The notes under the pieces are model-generated. The model saw only the letters and a list, made by a program, of their open reading frames with translations, was not told the origin of the DNA and did not search any database. Shown one piece after another: positions 1 through 7,521 of a stretch of 64,000 bases of DNA. The first letter of the stretch is position 1. Each line of letters opens with the position of its first letter. A program made the translations under genes and the position numbers. The stretch is from JAWQFO01 sp033436665 (GTDB taxonomy: Bacteria; Pseudomonadota; Alphaproteobacteria; Rhodobacterales; Rhodobacteraceae), in NCBI RefSeq assembly GCF_033436665.1, contig NZ_JAWQFO010000002.1:795959-859958 (forward strand), written 5' to 3'.

Positions 1-2
1 AC

Positions 3-1037
3 TTTCAGAATGAGAACAATCGAAGTCCGGCGACCGGTATTGCTGGATATGCCCGTAGCTTGTTGTCGCCCGATACGGAGCTTGAACTGCCCGATGACAT
101 AGTTTTCAAGCGGTTTCGCCTGGGACAATTCAATGTTGGTGTGCGTGTTGCCCTGATCAAAACATGGAACGAGACGGTCAAGCGAGCCGGGCATCGAGAT
201 TTGAATATCGCCGTAGCGGCTCGGAGTCGGACAATGGTTCGACTGATTTCGGACGTTCTGTCTCAGCGCATCACGTTGGGCGCCAAGGAGCACAAACCAG
301 TTCGACACGATGTTATGTTCGATCAGTTACAGATCACACTCGCGGCAAGAGTGGTCGCCCATTTGCTGGCATCTCAGAACGATGCACGGAATGAACGATT
401 AGCGGGCTGTCTCGAACGGGTTGGGGACGTTTTCCGGTCATCGGGTAAAGTGACTGCAATCAAAACATCGGATCGGCTTGGCGTTTGGGCCGGAAAGTGT
501 CGCGATGGGAGTCCACCCGGAACGAAGTGTGTGAAGGCCTTGATCGGCGTCCTGGACGGTTTGGATGCGTCGGGGTTTTCTGGTTCACCGACGGAGGACT
601 GGCTCATCGCTCGCAGGGCTCTCGAACAAGCCGATGCGGACGAACTGAAACGTACTGGCGGTCATGCACGTTATCTACGCCTGTTGAGGCGTGGGTCCGC
701 TATCGAGGAGCAACTGGCCGCACTTTGGCGCGAACAAGGCACCTATCAAGGTGCTGAGGCGGCGCTTGATGAGGCTATTCTTCAGGAGCAGCTGACCGAC
801 AGCCACCGCGAGGCGTCGAGCATTAGCGTGATGACCATGCATCAGCTCAAAGGGCACGAATATGATGCAGTCTTGCTGGTTGAGGATCAGCATCGGACTT
901 TCAGGGGACGTGACCAGGAAGCGCCTTACATGGAGACCCGCAGGTTGCTGCAGGTGTCGCTCACGAGGGCACGTCATTTCGCGTACATCTTATCGGGAAC
1001 GAAGAATGCAACTCTCGACGTGATCTTTGGAGACTGA
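3..1037 (+). CDS. UvrD/Rep-like superfamily 1 helicase, C-terminal part (5' end outside window)
   Basis: The reading frame is open back to the window edge, so this is the 3' part of a longer gene; the TTG at 60 need not be its start. The C-terminal stretch carries the late motifs of UvrD/PcrA-type helicases: MTMHQLKGHEYDAVLLV (motif V region) and QVSLTRARHFAYIL (motif VI, normally VALTRA). Such proteins unwind DNA with ATP. The Walker A part would lie to the left. Helicases of this type are common cargo or defence genes on islands, and this one sits in the low-GC island ending at 9069. Whether it belongs to a multi-gene defence system cannot be seen from here. Confidence 0.7.
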   Translation, partial: FQNENNRSPATGIAGYARSLLSPDTELELPDDIVFKRFRLGQFNVGVRVALIKTWNETVKRAGHRDLNIAVAARSRTMVRLISDVLSQRITLGAKEHKPVRHDVMFDQLQITLAARVVAHLLASQNDARNERLAGCLERVGDVFRSSGKVTAIKTSDRLGVWAGKCRDGSPPGTKCVKALIGVLDGLDASGFSGSPTEDWLIARRALEQADADELKRTGGHARYLRLLRRGSAIEEQLAALWREQGTYQGAEAALDEAILQEQLTDSHREASSISVMTMHQLKGHEYDAVLLVEDQHRTFRGRDQEAPYMETRRLLQVSLTRARHFAYILSGTKNATLDVIFGD

Positions 1038-1287
1038 TCATCAGACTTTTTATCGTACCATTTCGTCGATCCCCATTCGCGTCTTTGACTGAGTGTCAGA
1101 GCGGTGATGCCTGCGCTCGCTGAGCCAAGATGTGCTGCTCTCGGGCAAGCCTTGGATTTGCAACCGCTGCAGGTGATCGCAGTCGCGGTCGACTTCCGTG
1201 ACGGGCAAGCCGCGGACCTTTCTCGCGCGACGAATCCTCTGAAGATACTGGGTTCTCGTTCCTTCTCGCGAAGGAGGAATCACTTTC

Positions 1288-1318
1288 GTTTGTGTTGTTT
1301 GTTGCGTTTGTGTCGTTT
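1288..1318 (+). promoter_or_regulatory. 13-bp direct repeats upstream of the toxin-antitoxin pair (putative operator)
   Basis: Two copies of GTTTGTGTYGTTT lie at 1288-1300 and 1306-1318, an 18-bp period with one mismatch, 36 bases upstream of the antitoxin ATG. A strong ribosome-binding site, AAAGGAG, follows just before that start. Antitoxins usually autoregulate through repeats in this position, so an operator is a fair inference. The rest of the 1038-1353 gap shows no gene I can support. Confidence 0.4.
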
Positions 1319-1353
1319 AAGAGCTATATGGCGTTGGTGAAAGGAGATCAGCC

Positions 1354-1812
1354 ATGAACCTCGCGGTCTTGAAGGAAGCCGAACTGGTCATGCCGACCGA
1401 TAAGGAATCGGCACTTGCGGCGGAGACGGGTCGTCAAATTGCGTCCATCATCAACGGCGCAGAGACCGTGCGTGCGCATTTTGGCTCAAAGGGGGCCGCA
1501 ACCGTCGACTTGCCGGTTGCAGCAGTGCGGCTGCTCCTCGACATCCTTGAGCAGATGGCGCGCGGCAACGCAGTAACGCTTATGCCCGTTCATGCGGAGT
1601 TGACGACGCAGCAAGCGGCCGATTTGCTCAATGTTTCGCGGACCCATCTCGTGCAGCTTCTCGATGAAGAAAAGATCCCACACCGGAAGGTTGGCACGCA
1701 CCGACGGGTCCGGGCGGAAGATGTTCTTACCTTCCGCCGCGAGACAGAACGGGCACGTCGCAAGGCGCTCGACGAGTTGACCGATCTCGATGAAGAGCTT
1801 GGCCTCCAATAG
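1354..1812 (+). CDS. HTH (excisionase/MerR-type) antitoxin-like DNA-binding protein
   Basis: A 152-residue protein. Residues about 84-130 form an excisionase-type helix-turn-helix: TTQQAADLLNVSRTHLVQLL, then a wing with KVGTHRRVRAEDV. The N-terminal half has no motif I recognise. It ends in a charged tail (TDLDEELGLQ) that could neutralise a toxin. The next gene, a PIN-domain protein, starts 3 bases after the stop, the usual antitoxin-first arrangement. A clear Shine-Dalgarno AAAGGAG precedes the ATG. The likely role is antitoxin and autorepressor of the pair, probably acting on the repeats at 1288-1318. The family assignment of the HTH is secure; the antitoxin role is inferred from the neighbour. 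Confidence 0.8.
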   Translation: MNLAVLKEAELVMPTDKESALAAETGRQIASIINGAETVRAHFGSKGAATVDLPVAAVRLLLDILEQMARGNAVTLMPVHAELTTQQAADLLNVSRTHLVQLLDEEKIPHRKVGTHRRVRAEDVLTFRRETERARRKALDELTDLDEELGLQ

Positions 1813-1815
1813 CGC

Positions 1816-2385
1816 ATGGACCGGTTCACTGCGTTACTGGACGCCAACGTCATCTATCCGGCCGGCCTGCGCGATTTGCTCTTACGCCTCGCCGATCGCA
1901 ATCTCTACCGCGTTCGCTGGAGTGAAAATATCCACGACGAGTGGATGAGAAACGTGCTGAAGGACCGGCCTGATCTAACCGTCGATCAACTTCAGCGAAC
2001 CAGGGAGACCATGGATCGGCATTTTCCCGATGCGGTAGTTGTGGGATTCGAGCCGCTGATTGATGGCTTGACGCTTCCTGATGCCGATGATCGGCACGTT
2101 CTTGCAGCAGCGATTAGGGGCCGAGCTGATGTCATCGTCACACAGAATTTGAAGGACTTCCCGCAGGAAGAGCTCGACCCCTATGAGATTGAAGCTCAGC
2201 ATCCAGATGATTTCGCTTTCAGCTTGTTCGATCTTTACCCGGGCGCTGTTCTCGGAGCGGTTCGAGACCACAGGGCTGCACTAAAGCGGCAACCGCGAAG
2301 CTCGGAGGAGCATATCGAAGCTTATGAAGGAATGGGCATGACCAAATTCGCTTCCGCAATCCAGGATTATTCGGATGTCTTGTAG
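1816..2385 (+). CDS. PIN-domain RNase toxin
   Basis: A 189-residue PIN-domain protein. It has the acidic residues expected of the fold: Asp in ALLDANVIYP near residue 9, Glu in the NIHDEW region, and Asp in LPDADDRHVLAAAI followed by ADVIVTQNLKDFP. PIN toxins are Mg-dependent ribonucleases that cut tRNA, rRNA or mRNA. The C-terminal 60 residues extend beyond a minimal PIN domain and may hold the antitoxin contact. The gene follows the HTH antitoxin by 3 bases and has no strong ribosome-binding site of its own, so it is probably translated by coupling. The pair most likely stabilises the island or acts as an abortive defence module; the target is unknown. Confidence 0.85.
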   Translation: MDRFTALLDANVIYPAGLRDLLLRLADRNLYRVRWSENIHDEWMRNVLKDRPDLTVDQLQRTRETMDRHFPDAVVVGFEPLIDGLTLPDADDRHVLAAAIRGRADVIVTQNLKDFPQEELDPYEIEAQHPDDFAFSLFDLYPGAVLGAVRDHRAALKRQPRSSEEHIEAYEGMGMTKFASAIQDYSDVL

Positions 2386-2511
2386 GAATATTGGTTTTGC
2401 GAGGGCTGGTTTTCGCCTGTCGAAGATCGACATGCTTTGCTTGCGTTTTGCGTTTGCCGCTTCGCAAAGAAGAAACACTTCTCATGACTCTAGCTCCGAC
2501 ATTTCGACACG

Positions 2512-3846
2512 ATGACGAACGCTCCATCAATCAATTGGACCAATGCCTCGGTAAGGGCTTTTGCGAAGAACGCAGACCCATTGACCGCAATAGAAGAGGC
2601 AGCACGCGCTCTTGTTTTGAAAGCCCGTGAGAAAGGTTGGGAAGGGCCACCTTACAATCCTCTGCACATCGCTGAGATGCTGGAGGTACAGATCGAGGCG
2701 AATTCGAGCGTTGCCGACGCTCGACTGGTTGCAACCGAAAGCGGTCCAAAGGTCGAGTTCAATCCCCAGCAGCCGCGGGAGCGGGTGCGGTTTTCAATTG
2801 CGCATGAGATCGCCCACCTTCTCTTCCCTGACTGGTCGGAGCAGATCCGCAACCGAGGTGGCGATAAGACTCCGGACGATTGGCAGTTGGAAATGCTGTG
2901 CAATTTGGCCGCTTCGGAATTCGTGCTTCCAATCGGAAGTCTGTCGGCTGCAACAGACATTCCTCCAATAGAGGACTTGATGCGTCAGCGTCGAGACTAT
3001 GACGTCTCGGCTGAAGCCTTTCTCATCCGATTGGCCAAGATATCCAGCCAGCCCATCGGGATCTTTGTTTCGTCGCCCACGGTCTCGGAGTCTGGGACGC
3101 GCCATTACAAGATCGACTACTTCATCGGCTCGCCAACGGCGCCGAAGATGCGTTTGTCCGGGATGGCCATTCCTAACGAGAGCATTGTGCATCGCTGTAC
3201 AGCGATAGGTCATACAGACCGTTCAGTTGAAAGCTGGGTGACGGATAAGCCGACCCAGATCGAGTGTGTGGGTCTGACGGCCTATCCGGGGAGCCTTTAC
3301 CCCCGAGTGGCTGGTCTGGTCAGGTTTGATCAAGCCCAAGAAAACCATCGTCCGATACGCTTGCTCCACGGGGATGTCCTTGCGCCTCGCAACGGCGGCA
3401 AAAAAATCATCTGTCAGCTGGTTAACGACAAGGCGATCAAATGGGGCGGAGGAGTCGCGCGCAAGATCGCGAAACGCTTTCCTGATGCGGAAAAGGCCTT
3501 TTCGGAGAAAATCATGCAAATCCCCCAAAGCGATCGTTTGGGCCGCGTGATTTTTTCGGAGGCCAGCGATGATCTGATCATCGCAAGTCTGATCGGACAG
3601 GAAGGTTTCGGTCCCTCACTTTTTCCCCGCATTAGGTATGCAGAACTACAAACTTGCCTTGAACAAGTTGCCGATCATGCCTCATCCATTGGGGCGAGTA
3701 TTCACATGCCAAAGATCGGTACAGGATCTGCGGGAGGTGATTGGTCAACGATAGAAGAGATGCTTGATGATGTGATGGTGCGTGCCGGCTTGTTTGTCAC
3801 TGTCTACGATATCCCGCCGAAGCGGGCGCAGCTCGAGTTGTTCTAA
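2512..3846 (+). CDS. ImmA/IrrE-family Zn-metallopeptidase fused to a macro domain
   Basis: A 444-residue two-domain protein. The N-terminal half is an ImmA/IrrE-type zinc peptidase: HEIAH at residues 98-102 gives two His ligands and the catalytic Glu, and the following EMLCNLAASEFVLP segment supplies the third ligand, as in ImmA. A linker domain (about 170-280) follows. The C-terminal 160 residues resemble a macro domain of the Poa1/TARG1 type: LLHGDV at 285-290, a glycine-rich WGGGVARKIAKRFP loop, then MPKIGTGSAGGDW from 399 and VTVYDIP near the end. Such macro domains remove or bind ADP-ribose groups. The stop abuts the start of the next gene, so it heads a four-gene operon. ImmA peptidases usually cleave a repressor or antitoxin, so this may be both sensor and ADP-ribose eraser. 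The joint function is inference. Confidence 0.8.
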   Translation: MTNAPSINWTNASVRAFAKNADPLTAIEEAARALVLKAREKGWEGPPYNPLHIAEMLEVQIEANSSVADARLVATESGPKVEFNPQQPRERVRFSIAHEIAHLLFPDWSEQIRNRGGDKTPDDWQLEMLCNLAASEFVLPIGSLSAATDIPPIEDLMRQRRDYDVSAEAFLIRLAKISSQPIGIFVSSPTVSESGTRHYKIDYFIGSPTAPKMRLSGMAIPNESIVHRCTAIGHTDRSVESWVTDKPTQIECVGLTAYPGSLYPRVAGLVRFDQAQENHRPIRLLHGDVLAPRNGGKKIICQLVNDKAIKWGGGVARKIAKRFPDAEKAFSEKIMQIPQSDRLGRVIFSEASDDLIIASLIGQEGFGPSLFPRIRYAELQTCLEQVADHASSIGASIHMPKIGTGSAGGDWSTIEEMLDDVMVRAGLFVTVYDIPPKRAQLELF

Positions 3847-5478
3847 TTGGCGGGCGCGAGCGCAAATCTTCGTGTCGTTCTGCTTTCCGGACCCATTTGC
3901 TCCGGCAAGTCGGCTCTGGTGCGGCTGCTCAAGGAAAGACATGGCGCGAAGATCATCAAGACACGCGAACTTATTCTAAAGAAGGCGCCCAAGACCAAGT
4001 CGGAACGTAAAGCGTTGCAGCTGGCGGGACAAAGGCTCGACAAGAAGGACGGCGGCGCATGGGTCGGCGAAGCACTGCAGCGTTCGATCGACACGTATGC
4101 GACGGGGCAAACCCCGAAAGGCCTCTACGTCGTCGATTCTGTCCGTATCCCAGGCCAGATTGAGGCGATCCGGCGGGCGTACGGTGCAGAGGTCCATCAC
4201 ATCCATCTGACCGCCACGGATGAAGAACTGCGAAAACGCTACGAAGGGCGCAGCAGAGAGGACGACGAAGCGGTCGCATACGATGACCTGAAGCGCAACC
4301 GTACCGAGCGGGAGATAGAGAAGCTCGCGGACATCGCCGATATTGTTGTCTCGACCGACCGTTGCAACGAGGAAGCAGTTCTCGTTCGGGCTACCGCTCT
4401 CCTCAATCTTTACCCCCGTTCGAACGACGCCGTGGTCGATGTCCTCATCGGCGGCCAGTATGGAAGTGAAGGCAAGGGGAACATCGTTGGTCATATCGCG
4501 CCGGAGTATGACCTACTGGTGCGTGTTGGCGGACCAAACGCGGGCCACCAAGTTTATGCAGAGCCCAAGCCGGAGAAATACTACCACCTTCCTTCGGGCA
4601 CCCAGCGCGCCCCGAATGCGAAGTTACTCCTTGGTCCAGGTGCGGTGATCTATCCCAAGAAGCTGCTCGAAGAGATCGCCGAGCACAAGATTGATGCTGC
4701 CAGACTCACCATCGACCCTCGCGCGATGATCATCACCGATGAGGATCGCAAAGAAGAAGAAATGCGGTTCGGTAGCATCAGCTCGACGGCGCAAGGCGTT
4801 GGCGTTGCTTCTGCTCGCAAAATGACTGGTCGGTCGGATTATAAAGACGAGAAGGCAGCGTTCCTTGCCCGCGACTGCGAGGTCCTTCAACCTTATCTGG
4901 GGAGCGCTCGTCAGATCTTGGCAGACGCGATGGTGGCGGGTCAGCGCATCCTCTTGGAGGGCACCCAGGGCACTGGACTAAGCCTTCACCATGGCGACTA
5001 TCCCCATGTCACGACTAGAGATACAACCGTGTCGGGTTGTCTCGCCGATGCTGGCATCGCGCCTTCAAACGTCCGCAAGGTCATCATGGTTTGCCGTACT
5101 TATCCGATCCGGGTCGGCGGACCCTCCGGTCCGATGGCGCACGAGGTCGATATGGCGGAAATCCATCGACGCAGTGGTATTCCGCTGGAGGAGCTAGAGA
5201 GGACCGAGCGAACGACCACCACCGACAGGCCGCGACGGATCGCGGAGTTCGACTGGCTGCAGTTTCGCGACTCCGTTCAGCTCAATGGGCCAACGGATAT
5301 CGCCCTAACATTTGTCGATTACTTCGACGTAAATAACCGAAAGGCATTTCGCTTTGAGCAGCTTTCTGACGACACAATCAGTTTCGTCGAAGAGATCGAG
5401 AGAATATCGGGTCGGCCGGTTTCGCTGCTGTCGACAGATTTCAACTGGCGCAACGTCATTGATCGGAGAGCGTGGTGA
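3847..5478 (+). CDS. P-loop nucleotide kinase fused to PurZ-like adenylosuccinate synthetase
   Basis: 543 residues. Residues 1-195 form a small P-loop kinase: GPICSGKS at 15-22, and a basic segment with RYEGRS and LKRNRTERE resembling the lid of nucleoside-monophosphate kinases. Residues 198-543 are an adenylosuccinate synthetase domain with GGQYGSEGKG, GGPNAGHQ, LLEGTQGTGLSLHHGDYPHVT and TTTTDRPRR. The enzyme joins aspartate to a purine nucleotide using GTP or ATP. The catalytic Asp of PurA (GDEGKG) is Ser207 here (GSEGKG), the change I recall in phage PurZ, which uses dGMP. A housekeeping PurA is therefore unlikely. The TTG start directly follows the previous stop TAA, and the end overlaps the next gene. 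The substrate is a prediction: a GMP- or dGMP-like purine, then phosphorylated by the fused kinase. Confidence 0.8.
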   Translation: MAGASANLRVVLLSGPICSGKSALVRLLKERHGAKIIKTRELILKKAPKTKSERKALQLAGQRLDKKDGGAWVGEALQRSIDTYATGQTPKGLYVVDSVRIPGQIEAIRRAYGAEVHHIHLTATDEELRKRYEGRSREDDEAVAYDDLKRNRTEREIEKLADIADIVVSTDRCNEEAVLVRATALLNLYPRSNDAVVDVLIGGQYGSEGKGNIVGHIAPEYDLLVRVGGPNAGHQVYAEPKPEKYYHLPSGTQRAPNAKLLLGPGAVIYPKKLLEEIAEHKIDAARLTIDPRAMIITDEDRKEEEMRFGSISSTAQGVGVASARKMTGRSDYKDEKAAFLARDCEVLQPYLGSARQILADAMVAGQRILLEGTQGTGLSLHHGDYPHVTTRDTTVSGCLADAGIAPSNVRKVIMVCRTYPIRVGGPSGPMAHEVDMAEIHRRSGIPLEELERTERTTTTDRPRRIAEFDWLQFRDSVQLNGPTDIALTFVDYFDVNNRKAFRFEQLSDDTISFVEEIERISGRPVSLLSTDFNWRNVIDRRAW

Positions 5479-6143
5479 ACGAAGCGGAACTTGAAGAATT
5501 GATCGCGAACTGCCCGACGCTTTATCACATGGCAGAACGAGGCTCATGGGGGTCGATCAAGCAATTTGGTCTGCTGAGTACGAGCGCGCTTTTGGACCAC
5601 TACTCGGTCGAACCTCCAAAACGGACGGAGATCGAAAGCCAGCATCGTCCCAAGAGCGTCGAAGTGACGGGCAATGGTCTTCCCCGAGCCGTTGTGCGGG
5701 ACCAAATTCCGATGAGCGATGCGGGGCTCAGGCGGGCGTTGCCAAACCGCCTTTCCCCAGCAGATTGGTATGAATTGTTGAACGCCAAAGCCTTCTTTTG
5801 GCTTTCCGAGGACCGCCTCCACAAGCTGACAAATGCGAAGGCTTACCGGGACCAGGAGCACGATGTTCTTGAAGTTGATACACGATCGCTGATCGAGGCG
5901 CATAAGGATGCTATTTGGCTTTGTCCTATCAACAGCGGTTGTACCAAGCCCATGCCGCATCCACGCGATGAAACGATATTCGCGCGCATTTCAGATTATC
6001 CCTATGCTCACTGGCGGGAACGCAGAGGTCGCAAAGAGCGCGTGGTGGAATTGGCCGTGGATCACTCGGTTGAAGACATCCGCGACCACGTAAAGCGCGT
6101 GGTTGTCAAGCGAGGCACCGAAGTCGTCAGTGTGCTCGAGTGA
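5475..6143 (+). CDS. DUF7002-like protein, possible ADP-ribosyltransferase fold
   Basis: About 222 residues. The GTG at 5475 gives a four-base GTGA overlap with the upstream gene; the GTG at 5472 is the alternative. LYHMAERGSWGSIKQFGLL at the N-terminus, the middle strand AVVRDQIPM, then AKAFFWLSEDRLHKL and VLEVDT give the strand order typical of ADP-ribosyltransferases related to DarT. In those, an early His in a YH-type strand and a later aromatic strand bind NAD. I believe this matches the DUF7002 family, but I cannot align it. If it is a transferase, the macro domain encoded two genes upstream would be a natural antidote, as in DarTG. No transmembrane segment or signal is seen. Function is inferred from fold likeness and context only. 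Confidence 0.65.
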   Translation: MNEAELEELIANCPTLYHMAERGSWGSIKQFGLLSTSALLDHYSVEPPKRTEIESQHRPKSVEVTGNGLPRAVVRDQIPMSDAGLRRALPNRLSPADWYELLNAKAFFWLSEDRLHKLTNAKAYRDQEHDVLEVDTRSLIEAHKDAIWLCPINSGCTKPMPHPRDETIFARISDYPYAHWRERRGRKERVVELAVDHSVEDIRDHVKRVVVKRGTEVVSVLE

Positions 6144-7306
6144 AGCCAGGAAACGACGCGGCTCGTGATCTATGGGCGCAGATGTTCGAACGGGCGGCTG
6201 GGGACGCAAATGCGACGATGCACGAGCCCGACGAAGAAGGTAAAGCCGCACAGCGAGAATTGACCAATCAAGCTTTGAGGGAGGCCGGCTGGTCGGAGAC
6301 GCAAATCGAACGGCGCAATGATGCCGAACGTCTTCACGGGGAGTTGGAGACTCCCAACAGCCCCGGAGTTGGGCCTGGCCTAGAATACAGATTGAAGCAC
6401 CTGTCGGACCGCGTTCGAAGGGCGATTTCTGAGACAGGAGACATATCTCACGAAAAGGTTGAGATTGCGATTGATCCGGTGGCAGGTGTTTCCGCGTCAC
6501 TCACCAATGTGATCATGACGGACGAGGGCATTCTCTCGGTCAGTTCGTTCCTCTTCAGATGGTGCGGACTTGTAGCAAGGGCCTACACTCGAACACTTTG
6601 CGCCGACATGGCACATTGGATCTCTCCAGGTTCGAGCCCGAAAGACGATCGCGAGCTGCTACTGAAGAACCCAACCCTTGTTCTCTACTGGTTCCGGATC
6701 TTCGTGTCCTTCTCAGGGACTGGTACGCACGTTCTCGTACCCTTTCGCCCGTCATCACCGACGGAGTTTCACTTATTTGAGCAGGTCGCTTGGGCAATAG
6801 AGTATTTCACCGTTGCTCACGAGTTTGGTCACCATGTCTTGAGCCATCGCAGTGTCGATGAAGACCCCAAGATGCAGGAGTTCCAGGCTGATACATTTGC
6901 CGTAAAGGTCTGCGAGCGGCTTGAGTTCGAGCCGTTTCCGCTCCTTTCAAACCCATACACCAGAACCGGAGCAGGTGCGTCTCTGATGTTGCTTGCACTT
7001 GAGATCCTGCGGGCGTTTGAAAGTCAGGACGGAAATGGTTTAACCGTCGCGGAGACCCACCCAACCGCAAAGGAACGTATCGCCAAGATATCCGCGCGCA
7101 ATCTTATCCAACCGAAACAGTTGGCGATGGATCAAGAATTCAACGGTACCGTTTCGCGGATCATGAGTGCGGTTGCCTGCATCATGCACGAAGCGCGAGA
7201 AACAGGTGGAAATGCACTGGTCTCGAACATCAAGCAACAACTGCATGATACAGAGATGGAGATGAGAAACTCGGAGAGCTCACAGCCCGACGAAAACTCC
7301 GCTTGA
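6140..7306 (+). CDS. Zincin metallopeptidase (M48/ImmA-like HEXXH protein)
   Basis: A 388-residue protein with a clear zinc-peptidase signature: HEFGHH starting at residue 227, then QEFQADTFA with Glu247 as probable third ligand, the spacing of M48-like and U49-like zincins. A long helical, charged N-terminal region (1-110) has no match I recognise. There is no signal peptide and no evident membrane anchor, so it is probably cytosolic. The GTG start overlaps the stop of the previous gene by four bases (GTGA), which ties it firmly into the operon as its last gene. It is the second peptidase in the operon. A role in releasing a partner from inhibition by cleavage is possible, but the substrate is unknown. 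Confidence 0.75.
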   Translation: MKPGNDAARDLWAQMFERAAGDANATMHEPDEEGKAAQRELTNQALREAGWSETQIERRNDAERLHGELETPNSPGVGPGLEYRLKHLSDRVRRAISETGDISHEKVEIAIDPVAGVSASLTNVIMTDEGILSVSSFLFRWCGLVARAYTRTLCADMAHWISPGSSPKDDRELLLKNPTLVLYWFRIFVSFSGTGTHVLVPFRPSSPTEFHLFEQVAWAIEYFTVAHEFGHHVLSHRSVDEDPKMQEFQADTFAVKVCERLEFEPFPLLSNPYTRTGAGASLMLLALEILRAFESQDGNGLTVAETHPTAKERIAKISARNLIQPKQLAMDQEFNGTVSRIMSAVACIMHEARETGGNALVSNIKQQLHDTEMEMRNSESSQPDENSA

Positions 7307-7521
7307 GAGGCGCAATCTTCGTTGTGTTGAAGCGATGGCGATGACTTGAATGCGCCATGGCAATGGTCTTTTAAGCGAACTCATTGCCAAATAGTCTACT
7401 CGGCGCATGGTCGCTAAAGGCGCCAAACTAAGCACTGACTGTCAGATATGACGCCTATCGGTAGTTTAGCCATCAAATATGACGGTTAGTGAGCTATCAA
7501 TGTTGGCATCGAGAACGCTTA

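Noticed and set aside
1104..1340. open frame before the antitoxin
   Set aside because: It has no motif and runs over the probable operator and promoter of the toxin-antitoxin pair.
3847..5478. housekeeping purA
   Set aside because: The catalytic Asp is replaced by Ser, a kinase domain is fused to it, and it lies in a mobile island operon.
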